This document shows, in pieces, positions 14,186 through 20,449 of a stretch of 20,471 nt of DNA; the stretch's first letter is position 1; each line of letters opens with the position of its first letter. Both the position numbers and the translations under genes were made by a program. The notes under the pieces are model-generated. The model searched no databases. It was not told the DNA's origin and saw only the letters and a program-made list of their open reading frames with translations. Source of the DNA: a virus. The DNA is taken from positions 1 to 20,471 of the IMG/VR virus record IMGVR_UViG_3300018424_000334; one strand, given 5' to 3'.

Positions 14186-14190
14186 TTATC
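14183..14190 (-). promoter_or_regulatory. T4-type late promoter (GATAAATA)
   Basis: Read on the minus strand this is GATAAATA, in the 43-base gap before the gene starting at 14152. The expected start of transcription is about 14177, giving a leader of roughly 25 bases that keeps the AGGA ribosome site. It overlaps the right arm of the inverted repeat. Confidence 0.7.
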
Positions 14191-14195
14191 CTTTT

Positions 14196-14444
14196 TTAAA
14201 AGGAACCTCCATCAAACTTTACATCAACTTCAGTACTAGACTTCTGTAATTCCTTTAGAAGTGCGTGTATTTCGCCTATAGTGCTGCCTAGTTTTGTTGT
14301 AAGCAGTGATAATTCTGTTGTAAGATCACGTGCTTCTTGTATTGTAATTCTAACTTCTTTTTGTTGTGATCTTTCCGCAACAGCAATGCGCTGTAGTAGT
14401 TTTTCAACAGTTGCTAAATTTGCAGGGACGTTATTTTGAGACAC
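14196..14444 (-). CDS. Small helical phage protein, unknown function
   Basis: This 82-residue protein begins at GTG (14442-14444), overlapping the previous gene by 14 bases. Residues 10-72 have Leu, Ile and Val at helical spacing (LATVEKLLQRIAVAE, then LTTELSLLTTKLGSTIGEIH), so a coiled coil is likely. The end is acidic with DVKFDGGSF. No signal peptide or catalytic residues are seen. In T4 the rnh gene is followed by small late-transcription genes (dsbA, 33). This gene holds a nearby slot, but I see no sequence likeness and do not assign that role. The ribosome site is weak, suggesting coupled translation. Confidence 0.75.
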   Translation of the reverse strand: MSQNNVPANLATVEKLLQRIAVAERSQQKEVRITIQEARDLTTELSLLTTKLGSTIGEIHALLKELQKSSTEVDVKFDGGSF

Positions 14445-14907
14445 TTGACAATACCTGTTTCATTTCTAGTTCAGTCTTAAAAGGACCACGATATTCATAA
14501 CGCTGTAGAGTAATTAATTTAGGACAGAAACTCTTTACCCAGCCCTTTTCAAATCTAATTGTGTAGTAACCTGCGCAGTACAAACTCTTTGAATCCTTAC
14601 TCTTTGTAAAAAGTGGAAGTTTCTTCTGTATATCATACATTGCATTATGAGGAATAGTACTTGATGCAAATCCATGTACTTCCTTAGGATTAGAATTATC
14701 CGCTTCCTTGATAATTTTAGCAACGAAAAAATCATTTCCAAATTGTTCAGTAAGATTTTTCTTGGTATTGAATATTGTAATTCCTTCTTCATTGCTTAAA
14801 ATAAATTTATTTTCTTCATTTTTTCTTAGTGTTGCAACTCTCACACCGTCATTTTCAACGATCCAAAATTTATTATCAATAATAGGTTTCGCTTGAATTG
14901 ATGCCAT
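14431..14907 (-). CDS. Conserved-type phage protein, unknown function
   Basis: The N-terminal half of this 158-residue protein is beta-rich (FWIVENDGVRVATLRKNEEN, then NDFFVAKIIKEA). The C-terminal half, KEVHGFASSTIPHNAMYDIQ followed by KKLPLFTKSKDSKSLYCAGYYTIRF and FCPKLITLQRYEYRGPF, contains a run of aromatic and basic residues that I recall as conserved in cyanophage proteins. It starts at ATG 14907 with GGAGGT five bases before it, inside the last codons of the nuclease gene. One base separates the two genes. It may bind nucleic acid, given its basic and aromatic surface and its neighbour, but that is inference. Confidence 0.8.
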   Translation of the reverse strand: MASIQAKPIIDNKFWIVENDGVRVATLRKNEENKFILSNEEGITIFNTKKNLTEQFGNDFFVAKIIKEADNSNPKEVHGFASSTIPHNAMYDIQKKLPLFTKSKDSKSLYCAGYYTIRFEKGWVKSFCPKLITLQRYEYRGPFKTELEMKQVLSSVSK

Positions 14908-14908
14908 A

Positions 14909-15919
14909 TTAACCTCCTAGAACTTTTTCGACCGCATCGTCATATCTTGCATTTAGTGGCTCAGCATAAGCCTGTGCTTGATCTGATATTTTCTTTAGAT
15001 CATAAAGATTGCAGAACTTCATTAGTCTAATACCAACTTGGCTTACATTCTTATTTGAGTTAGTTGCAGTTGAAACTGTTTCTTTAATGATATTCTTAAT
15101 GTCGTCTGGTTGATGCTTAAGATCAATCAATTGTCGATTTCTTTCATAATCTTCTAGCACACGATGCTCTTTGCCCTCGTGATCAACCCAACGCTGTAAC
15201 ATTAAGTTATTCCAATTAAATCCTTTTGTTTGCCTATCGGCAAACGCCTCAGACAAACCTACCTTGTTCTTAGTGCCTTTCTTACGAACACCTGGATATG
15301 CGCTGAACACGTTATCGCTTGTGTCACCACGCATACATTTTTCAAACAATAGCCACTCTGGATCAGGAGCAGGCTTTGGTTGCTTAGTTTTTTTGTCTAT
15401 CACAGGAAGTCCTTTCTTGTCAAAGAATCCTTCGTGTGTAGTTGTCACTTCTTGTACACCATTATATAATTTTACATTAGGTGCAATTAACTGTTGGAAA
15501 TCGGTATCTGTACTAATAACAACATGTTCTGTATCTGGATGTTGTTGAATCCATCCAGCAATTAAATCATCTGCTTCAAGTTGTGGGTGTTGTAATACAG
15601 TACAGTTTGTTTTATCTGTAACAAATTCTTTGAATGTGTCAAATGCTTCCCAAAATACTGTTTCTTCTTCCTGTTGTTTCTCATTTAGAGCAGCACGAGC
15701 ATCACTTCTGTTACGCTTGTAAGGCTCGTAGTAGTCTTTACGCCAACTACGTCCTTCTAAACAGAACACAACATGAGTGCCGTTAAAGTCCTGCCATGCC
15801 TTCTTAATGCTGTTTAGTGTGATATGGAACGCCATACCTAACTTAATATCAGCATCTCCATTGATTACATGCCTCGCTCTAAAGAACGTGTTCGCAGTAT
15901 CTACTATTATATGACACAT
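14909..15919 (-). CDS. rnh: 5'-3' exonuclease / RNase H (T4 rnh-type, FEN-like)
   Basis: This 336-residue protein has the metal-binding acids of the flap endonuclease superfamily. They are IVDTANTFFRARH with D7, a basic RKDYYEPYKRNRSD arch (60-73), LEADDLIAGW (E115, D117, D118), ISTDTDFQQL (D138, D140) and GDTSDN (198-203) before the helix-hairpin-helix region. The T4 homologue removes RNA primers from lagging-strand fragments and trims flaps. The length is slightly above the 305 residues of T4. I chose the ATG at 15919; another ATG at 15928 adds three residues (MNK), and AGAGA lies awkwardly for either. The start is one base after the upstream stop. The gene after it has its ribosome site inside the last codons of this one. 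Confidence 0.9.
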   Translation of the reverse strand: MCHIIVDTANTFFRARHVINGDADIKLGMAFHITLNSIKKAWQDFNGTHVVFCLEGRSWRKDYYEPYKRNRSDARAALNEKQQEEETVFWEAFDTFKEFVTDKTNCTVLQHPQLEADDLIAGWIQQHPDTEHVVISTDTDFQQLIAPNVKLYNGVQEVTTTHEGFFDKKGLPVIDKKTKQPKPAPDPEWLLFEKCMRGDTSDNVFSAYPGVRKKGTKNKVGLSEAFADRQTKGFNWNNLMLQRWVDHEGKEHRVLEDYERNRQLIDLKHQPDDIKNIIKETVSTATNSNKNVSQVGIRLMKFCNLYDLKKISDQAQAYAEPLNARYDDAVEKVLGG

Positions 15920-15920
15920 T

Positions 15921-16271
15921 TTATTCATTATCTCTTTTAACAGCACTAGCATCAATAGAGCCAGTGTCTAGTGGTCCTCCATAGTCACCATCGACTACAA
16001 CGTTTGCACAAAGTTCACGGAACCAACGATCAACAATTTCTTCATCCTTGTCACCTTCTACACCGTATCCTTCATTTCTTAATTGTACTATGAAATACTC
16101 GTTCCAGTCAAGTTCAAAGAATCCATTTCGGACATTTTCTTTGTTAACATGAGTATTCAAAACACTTATCCAAGGTTCCTTCTTCATGGTAGCCTTTTCC
16201 TTGTCTGTAAGACCTGGCTTAGATGTGTCTGGTTCCTTGTTCTTTTTAAACAACTTCTTAATAAAGTCCAT
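15921..16271 (-). CDS. Small acidic phage protein, unknown function, upstream of rnh
   Basis: This 116-residue protein starts at ATG 16271, after AGGGA at a good distance. A longer frame reaches back into queE but has no support. Residues 1-35 are Lys-rich. The middle, KEPWISVLNTHVNKENVRNG with FFELDWNEYFIVQLRNEGYG after it, and EIVDRWFRELCANV form what looks like a helical, acidic domain. I recall this block from cyanophage genomes, next to the nuclease. No enzymatic motif is seen. It is ten bases after queE and one base before the chosen start of the nuclease gene. The function is unknown. Confidence 0.8.
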   Translation of the reverse strand: MDFIKKLFKKNKEPDTSKPGLTDKEKATMKKEPWISVLNTHVNKENVRNGFFELDWNEYFIVQLRNEGYGVEGDKDEEIVDRWFRELCANVVVDGDYGGPLDTGSIDASAVKRDNE

Positions 16272-16281
16272 ATTGTTTTCC

Positions 16282-17202
16282 CTATGTTCCGATAGCATTA
16301 CCAAACAAGTATACATGCACTCTTGCAGCCACATTGTATCCCCTTTGGAAAGCCATCTTAGCAACAGAACCGGCTGTTGCAGTTTGCTCTTCTTCTCTAG
16401 CACCAACAGGCATTACCCAAATCGGATAATCTATTCCTTGTGCCTTAAATTGTGAGATTACTTGTTCCATTTCATCCCACTGTTGTTGTTCGGAACCAAC
16501 AACAAATTTTAGTTGTCCTCTGTTACTTAAATTTCTATATTCTGCTACCACTTCAGGCTTAATTGCTTTCTTTGCAGTTTCACCTGCTACACTCCATAGT
16601 TTAGGACTTACACTAAAGAATAGTTCGACATCCTTAGTAATTTCGTTATCAACATACCAGAATTCTTTAAACTCCTGTGTAAGTTCTTGTGTGCCATTAG
16701 TTTCAAATGTAACACTAGCAGGCATGTTGTTTAATCTTTTAAATTCTGTCATGATACCAATGAATGCTTCTTGACCATGTTTCATTAGAGGCTCACCACC
16801 CGTAACACAGAAATGTTGTCTCTGTCCTGTAACGGGATGTAAAAATTTACCCTCTGGATTGGAATCTGTCTTTAATATATTAATAATATCATGTGCAAGT
16901 TCAACAGCAGTTTTCTGACCCATTAAGTGTTTAAACTTCTTGCTCCAAGTATAACTGCTATCACAACCTTTTTCCCATACAGGCAAGTCTTCAACTCTTT
17001 TAACTTGGCTCACATCATAATCTTCGAATGGTAAATCATATGTGTCCGGATTCGTAGGATCAACCTGACCAAAACCGTTACACTGTAGATTACATAGGAA
17101 GAAACGTATCCACGCAGTGGGCACGCCTGTATAATGTCCTTCACCCTGTATGCTGTGAAAGATTTCGCTATAGTAGTATTTCTTGTCAGTTGCTATTGTC
17201 AT
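16282..17202 (-). CDS. queE: QueE-like 7-carboxy-7-deazaguanine synthase (radical SAM)
   Basis: This 306-residue protein makes, by family, 7-carboxy-7-deazaguanine from 6-carboxytetrahydropterin on the path to preQ0, queuosine or deazaguanine DNA bases. The visible signatures are YYSEIFHSIQGEGHYTGVPT (10-29), WIRFFLCNLQC (31-41), FCVTGGEPLM (131-140), FETNGTQEL and VSPKLWSVAG. The cluster motif is altered: C37 and C41 are followed by a 38-residue insert before C80 (GCDSSYTW), where a standard enzyme has CX2C. Phage and some bacterial QueE have extended loops here, so it may still bind a cluster. The start at ATG 17202 overlaps the previous gene by 17 bases. A perfect sigma-70 promoter ends seven bases before it. 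No queC, queD, folE or dpdA is in the window. Confidence 0.86.
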   Translation of the reverse strand: MTIATDKKYYYSEIFHSIQGEGHYTGVPTAWIRFFLCNLQCNGFGQVDPTNPDTYDLPFEDYDVSQVKRVEDLPVWEKGCDSSYTWSKKFKHLMGQKTAVELAHDIINILKTDSNPEGKFLHPVTGQRQHFCVTGGEPLMKHGQEAFIGIMTEFKRLNNMPASVTFETNGTQELTQEFKEFWYVDNEITKDVELFFSVSPKLWSVAGETAKKAIKPEVVAEYRNLSNRGQLKFVVGSEQQQWDEMEQVISQFKAQGIDYPIWVMPVGAREEEQTATAGSVAKMAFQRGYNVAARVHVYLFGNAIGT

Positions 17203-17392
17203 TGTCTTTATTATACGCTTTCTCTTGATGATTGTCAACCTTTTTAGACAGCGAAAATGTGCCATTAAAGTTGTCAGTCCAAACCAAATCGTCACCTATA
17301 TCCCAGCCCATTTGGTTCAATAATTCTGTGGGTAGAGGAAGAACCAAATCACCAGTATCCGGATCTTCCTCAACTTTTACGGTAAGTTCCAA
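17186..17392 (-). CDS. AbrB/MazE-like small protein
   Basis: This 68-residue protein starts at TTG (17390-17392), with TAAGGAG (the stop of the gene before, plus its own ribosome site) six bases upstream. Residues 8-50 read DPDTGDLVLPLPTELLNQMG then WDIGDDLVWTDNFNGTFSLS. This is the swapped-hairpin pattern of AbrB/SpoVT/MazE DNA-binding domains: strand, Pro, helix, Gly-Asp turn, strand. The C-terminal tail is Asn/Asp/Lys-rich. Proteins of this type bind DNA as dimers. A regulatory role is possible but unproven, and it could be a structural relative without DNA binding. The promoter of queE lies inside the end of this gene. Confidence 0.7.
   Translation of the reverse strand: MELTVKVEEDPDTGDLVLPLPTELLNQMGWDIGDDLVWTDNFNGTFSLSKKVDNHQEKAYNKDNDNSN
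17210..17238 (-). promoter_or_regulatory. Perfect sigma-70 promoter, TTGACA-17-TATAAT
   Basis: On the minus strand TTGACA (17238-17233) is followed by 17 bases and TATAAT (17215-17210), a 12 of 12 match with ideal spacing. The expected start is near 17203, one base before the queE ATG. It lies inside the end of the AbrB-like gene. It is probably an early promoter read by unmodified host RNA polymerase, driving queE and the genes after it. Confidence 0.8.
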
Positions 17393-17402
17393 AGTAATCT
17401 CC

Positions 17403-17609
17403 TTAGAAATATTTCTTCAAAACTTCAATTTCGTCATGATATTTTGCAATGATATCCAACTCTTTTTCAATCGCTTCCAAAATGTCTGGATGTTCTCCAA
17501 TCCCTGCCGGATTGTTAAGATACACTTCAACATTCATCTTGTGCTTTTGAATATGGCCTTCTGCGTGTGATACTAATGCTTTTATCATTTCATCTCTATT
17601 AATTGCCAT
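17403..17609 (-). CDS. Small phage protein, unknown (SHAEGHI type)
   Basis: This 68-residue protein reads REEMIKALVSHAEGHI-like in form (RDEMIKALVSHAEGHIQKHK, then NVEVYLNNPAGIGEHPDI) and ends in a Glu- and Lys-rich helix. It is almost wholly helical and probably dimeric. I recall near relatives in many cyanophages, with no assigned role. The two His in SHAEGHIQKH could bind metal, which is speculation. It starts at ATG 17609 after AAGGAGAG, a strong ribosome site, and overlaps the HIT gene by 11 bases. Its stop TAA is part of the next ribosome site. Confidence 0.82.
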   Translation of the reverse strand: MAINRDEMIKALVSHAEGHIQKHKMNVEVYLNNPAGIGEHPDILEAIEKELDIIAKYHDEIEVLKKYF

Positions 17610-17964
17610 TCTTCTCTCCTTTTCTATAGTTTCCCTTTTCGGGTATCACGTGGCGAACACCGCCTCGTGGATCTTCCATGTCGCCGTTTCGGCGAGGAAT
17701 TAAGTGAACGTGCGGCCACATGACTGTCTGTCCTGCGGCTTCGCCGATGTTCTGCCCTAAGTTATAGGCATCACAGTATCCTTTCTGAACCCAATCATAC
17801 CCCCAAGCATATGCTGCCTTGTAACAGGCCGCCAACTTATCCCAGGTTTCTTCCTTGGGCACGAAAAGAATGTGTCCTTCCGTTACCGGAAAGCCATCCT
17901 TGAACACGGTAAAATCTCTAGTGTCTATTAACACATCCTTCCAGGGGATATCCTTAAACTCCAT
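17599..17964 (-). CDS. HIT-family protein with an altered His triad
   Basis: HIT proteins hydrolyse or transfer nucleotide phosphoramidates and dinucleotide polyphosphates. In this 121-residue protein, GHILFVPKEE (30-39) and NIGEAAGQT (72-80) lead into VMWPHVHLIPRRNGD. Aligned with the usual Q-x-V-x-H-x-H-x-H-x-IPRR, the first His is Trp83, while His85 (the nucleophile position) and His87 are kept. Activity is therefore plausible but the site is unusual. The length is typical for the family. The start is the ATG of a TAATG overlap with the previous gene. The 3' end overlaps a small gene by 11 bases. The substrate is unknown; in a phage it might clean up nucleotide metabolites. Confidence 0.85.
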   Translation of the reverse strand: MEFKDIPWKDVLIDTRDFTVFKDGFPVTEGHILFVPKEETWDKLAACYKAAYAWGYDWVQKGYCDAYNLGQNIGEAAGQTVMWPHVHLIPRRNGDMEDPRGGVRHVIPEKGNYRKGEKNGN

Positions 17965-18287
17965 TATTCTTCTTCGCTTTCTTCAATGTGCTCTTGGAAT
18001 TCTTCTTCGCCATACCAGCATTTAAAATCAACAGCCCATTCGTCATCCTCTTTTGCATACTTCCAAATTGCATTTTGTTGGTCCACAGGAAGTGCGTGAA
18101 ATGCTGCTCTGAAGTAACCAGCCTGTTCATCGGATGCTTCTACTCGCATTTCCTCGGCACGAGTCCAATCCTCTTCATCATCACTCTCACTTAGTTCGTC
18201 AGCCTCTACCCATGTATCCCATGCGGATGAATGCGCATCTTCATTTAAATCACTGATAATATCGTATGCTTCTTCTTTGGTAATCAT
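17964..18287 (-). CDS. Small highly acidic protein, unknown function
   Basis: This 107-residue protein has more than a third Asp and Glu. Residues 25-55 (WVEADELSESDDEEDWTRAE) and the tail EEEFQEHIEESEEE are strikingly acidic. The middle, FHALPVDQQNAIWKYAKEDD, is probably helical. Acidic small phage proteins often mimic DNA or bind and block basic host proteins, but nothing here proves that. It starts in a TAATG overlap, after GAGGGGG. The stop overlaps the HIT start the same way. No family is recognised. Confidence 0.8.
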   Translation of the reverse strand: MITKEEAYDIISDLNEDAHSSAWDTWVEADELSESDDEEDWTRAEEMRVEASDEQAGYFRAAFHALPVDQQNAIWKYAKEDDEWAVDFKCWYGEEEFQEHIEESEEE

Positions 18288-18517
18288 TAATACCCCCTCA
18301 GTCTGTTTACTTGGTATATTTTGGGACCTGGTGTAGTAAATTCAAATCCCATCTTGTTTCCCACATATACCTTACCATTGTATTGCATATGAATTTTATT
18401 GCCTGCTAAAAAAATATCTAAAAATTGTTTATCGTTGAATCTATCAACTTCCGCTTCTGCTACCTTGTCATTGTCAGTGCAGGTTACGGTGCAGGTCTTA
18501 TCGTATTCTGTTGCCAT
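18287..18517 (-). CDS. Small phage protein, unknown function
   Basis: This 76-residue protein starts at ATG 18517, in a TAATG overlap with the phosphoribosyltransferase stop and with GGGAG upstream. A longer frame to 18562 runs back into that gene and is not supported. The residues FNDKQFLDIFLAGNKIHMQY and GKVYVGNKMGFEFTTPGPK suggest an all-beta small domain; I recall a similar block in cyanophage proteins. The N-terminal half has two Cys (TCTVTCTD). The function is unknown. Confidence 0.8.
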   Translation of the reverse strand: MATEYDKTCTVTCTDNDKVAEAEVDRFNDKQFLDIFLAGNKIHMQYNGKVYVGNKMGFEFTTPGPKIYQVNRLRGY

Positions 18518-19080
18518 TAAAATCTCCCTGTTGATACATTTTCCCAAGGATAAACCAACCAACAGTCTTCCTCAGCCTTGTTAACTTCATCACAGTGGTA
18601 TGACACTCCGTCAAATTCGCTTGATAAGTTTTCTGTTAATACTGCGAACCGAACGTTGTCACCCCAAATTTGATCCCATACAGGAGAATGAGGTAAACAA
18701 CTGCTCTTCCAATCTTCCTTGATCCAATTAAATGTGGCACCGGTATCGTTAATATCATCTACAATTAGAATGTTTTTACCCAATGGTTTATTTTTAAAGA
18801 ATCCCATCTCTGGAGCATATGAACCGTGTTCATCGTAGCCGTAGGCATCTTCACTCATCCAAGCATTACTTTCTAAATGACTATCACCATCACGTAATGC
18901 TACCTTAAGTGCTTCGCAACGAATACCTGTCATGTTTGAAATGATTGTAGCAGGAACATTGCCACCGCGTGTGATGCCAACGATGTAGTCTGGTTTCCAA
19001 TTGTCCTTGTACATTTGTGTGACTATATTTACACACATTTTTTCCACGTCCTGCCACGTGTAATAAACTTTTTTAACCAT
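18517..19080 (-). CDS. Phosphoribosyltransferase-like protein
   Basis: The PRPP-binding loop ILIVDDINDTGATF (104-117) of this 187-residue protein is the type I phosphoribosyltransferase signature, and IVGITRGGNVPA (33-44) is the pyrophosphate loop. Such enzymes join a base to PRPP to make a nucleotide. In a phage this would salvage purines (xanthine/guanine type) for DNA synthesis, but the base-binding hood is not clear enough to name one. I start at ATG 19080 after GGAGA, because the longer frame lies in the previous gene. It overlaps that gene by 8 bases and the next by 1 base in TAATG. It may also be a diverged regulator without catalysis. Confidence 0.85.
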   Translation of the reverse strand: MVKKVYYTWQDVEKMCVNIVTQMYKDNWKPDYIVGITRGGNVPATIISNMTGIRCEALKVALRDGDSHLESNAWMSEDAYGYDEHGSYAPEMGFFKNKPLGKNILIVDDINDTGATFNWIKEDWKSSCLPHSPVWDQIWGDNVRFAVLTENLSSEFDGVSYHCDEVNKAEEDCWLVYPWENVSTGRF

Positions 19081-19390
19081 TTTGTTTCTCCAGACTAAAC
19101 TCAACTTGCTTAACATTTGCCCAAAGAAAACTTCTCCAACCCTTGGCGTTCACATCATAAACAGCCAATGATGTAGGAACCTTTTCAAACTCTAATTCCA
19201 GTTGATTAGTATCCACTTGAGTCTTTGGATGAAACTCTTCCGGTATTAGACTAAAGTTAAGAGTGGAGGTCATCTTTCTTTCCTCACCGTCCTTCTTGGT
19301 AAAGGTAACAACAACTTCTCTTTCTTTCAAAAGTCCTAGTAACCAATCTCGCCCCTCAGGCGTATCTATTTCATTTTTAATGTTTTCCAC
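19073..19390 (-). CDS. DUF2693-like SH3 beta-barrel protein
   Basis: This 105-residue protein starts at GTG (19388-19390), with GAGGAG seven bases before it. The pattern LLKEREVVVTFTKKDGEERK MTSTL, then SLAVYDVNAKGWRSFLWANV is that of the small phage family described as an SH3 beta-barrel fold (DUF2693 type), in which a WRSF- or WRSFR-like end is usual. The role is unknown, but such proteins are common in phage DNA-metabolism regions. It overlaps the cupin-like gene by 14 bases and the phosphoribosyltransferase by 8 bases. Confidence 0.78.
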   Translation of the reverse strand: MENIKNEIDTPEGRDWLLGLLKEREVVVTFTKKDGEERKMTSTLNFSLIPEEFHPKTQVDTNQLELEFEKVPTSLAVYDVNAKGWRSFLWANVKQVEFSLEKQNG

Positions 19391-19871
19391 TTAAATACTC
19401 CTCATTATGTACCCACTTGTAACCACGTTCTTCCATCGTCTTACCACCATGCCAAGGAAGGAATCCCCATTCTTTAGTTTTTCTACCCATGAAGAACAAA
19501 CTCCAGCAAGGAATCTCATTTCCTGCTTCGTCCTTCTCCAGTTCAAGCCAGTGTAAATCTTCTGCTGATCTAATACGGAAGTGTCCCGGACCTCTCCATA
19601 CTTTAGTAGAACCTACAACACCTCCTGTTGTGCTGTTGGTTAATGGAATGTGTTCCCAATAACCGCCCTTAAGAATTAGAGTTGCATACCCCCATGGATG
19701 ATCATGTAGTGTGGGTTCGTCACTTACAAGAACTTTGTGTAGTGTGATATTAAAAGGAAAGTTCTTGCGTTCCTTTAAAAATAGATAATAACGGATGAGG
19801 TAAGGTACCTTTCCGTCTCTATCATATATAATTCTCTTCCTATCCAGTTTCTCAAGCAGTTTCAGTAACAT
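19377..19871 (-). CDS. Cupin-like phage protein
   Basis: This 164-residue protein reads NITLHKVLVSDEPTLHDHPW (41-60), a double His (H56, H58) as in cupin metal sites, followed by GYATLILKGGYWEHI. Then RGPGHFRIRSAEDLHWLEL holds a further His (H107). The C-terminal CWSLFFMGRKTKEWGFLPW is Trp-rich. Cupin-fold proteins are dioxygenases, isomerases or sugar-binding proteins; the family here is not fixed. The ribosome site GAGG is five bases from the ATG. It overlaps the glycosylase gene by 20 bases. No signal peptide is seen. The metal ligands are likely but the activity is unknown. Confidence 0.75.
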   Translation of the reverse strand: MLLKLLEKLDRKRIIYDRDGKVPYLIRYYLFLKERKNFPFNITLHKVLVSDEPTLHDHPWGYATLILKGGYWEHIPLTNSTTGGVVGSTKVWRGPGHFRIRSAEDLHWLELEKDEAGNEIPCWSLFFMGRKTKEWGFLPWHGGKTMEERGYKWVHNEEYLSGKH

Positions 19872-20286
19872 CTATGCCTCTTTCTTTTAGATAGCGTTTC
19901 AGTTCCTTGTCAGTTGGCTGAACACTATAGTTTTGTTTGAAAAATATTTCATAACTATCAGAACCATATTTTCCAATACCATATAACATAGTAGCATCAT
20001 TTCCATCCCATGTCAAGTAGTCTTTTGACATGTTACGCAAGGCTTTTTCACGCCTATTATAAAAGCCCAATTCTCTTATAACGTCTATTACTTCTTCTGT
20101 GGTGCTCTTAAGGAATTTTTTGGGTGTATTCCATTTTGATAGAAAGTTTGGAAGCACCCTTTTTACCTGCACTCGATCCGTTTGGTTGAGCATTATAACT
20201 CCTACCATGTGTTGCCAGGAACCATCAATCTGTTCCTGTACCATTAGATCCTCAGAAAGGATTGTGCCAGGGCTGAACTTTTTCAT
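19852..20286 (-). CDS. MBD4-like HhH-GPD DNA glycosylase
   Basis: This 144-residue protein has the helix-hairpin-helix glycosylase core. GVIMLNQTDRVQVKRVLPNF (29-48) and IRELGFYNRREKAL (70-83) fit the N-terminal helices. LYGIGKYGSDSYEIF (101-115) is the hairpin with the catalytic Asp, D110, and is nearly the motif of vertebrate MBD4. The latter removes T or U from G mispairs. No 4Fe-4S cysteine cluster is present, as in MBD4. In a phage it may repair deaminated or modified bases, or act with deazaguanine changes. It starts at ATG 20286 after AAAGGAAA and overlaps the small gene before it by 35 bases. Catalytic residues are visible; the substrate is inferred. Confidence 0.86.
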   Translation of the reverse strand: MKKFSPGTILSEDLMVQEQIDGSWQHMVGVIMLNQTDRVQVKRVLPNFLSKWNTPKKFLKSTTEEVIDVIRELGFYNRREKALRNMSKDYLTWDGNDATMLYGIGKYGSDSYEIFFKQNYSVQPTDKELKRYLKERGIDVTETA

Positions 20287-20449
20287 AAATTTCCTTTACT
20301 CTCTTGTTGTATTCATCTTCATTAACAGCAAGATTATTTAGGTGCTGTCTCCAAATTCTTTTCATGTCTTCCGATAACTTTGGATTAGCAAGAATAAGTT
20401 TCAGTGCTTTACTACGCTTCTGCTGTAGTTCTTCCGAATAAGGTCCCAT
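20252..20449 (-). CDS. Small basic helical protein, unknown function
   Basis: This 65-residue protein starts at ATG 20449 with AAAGGAA six bases upstream. It is rich in Lys, Arg, Glu and Gln (SEELQQKRSKALKLILANPK, then KRIWRQHLNNLAVNEDEYNK) and probably two or three helices. The coding end overlaps the glycosylase start by 35 bases, a larger overlap than elsewhere, but the ribosome site supports it. It may bind nucleic acid. No family is recognised. Confidence 0.68.
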   Translation of the reverse strand: MGPYSEELQQKRSKALKLILANPKLSEDMKRIWRQHLNNLAVNEDEYNKRVKEIYEKVQPWHNPF

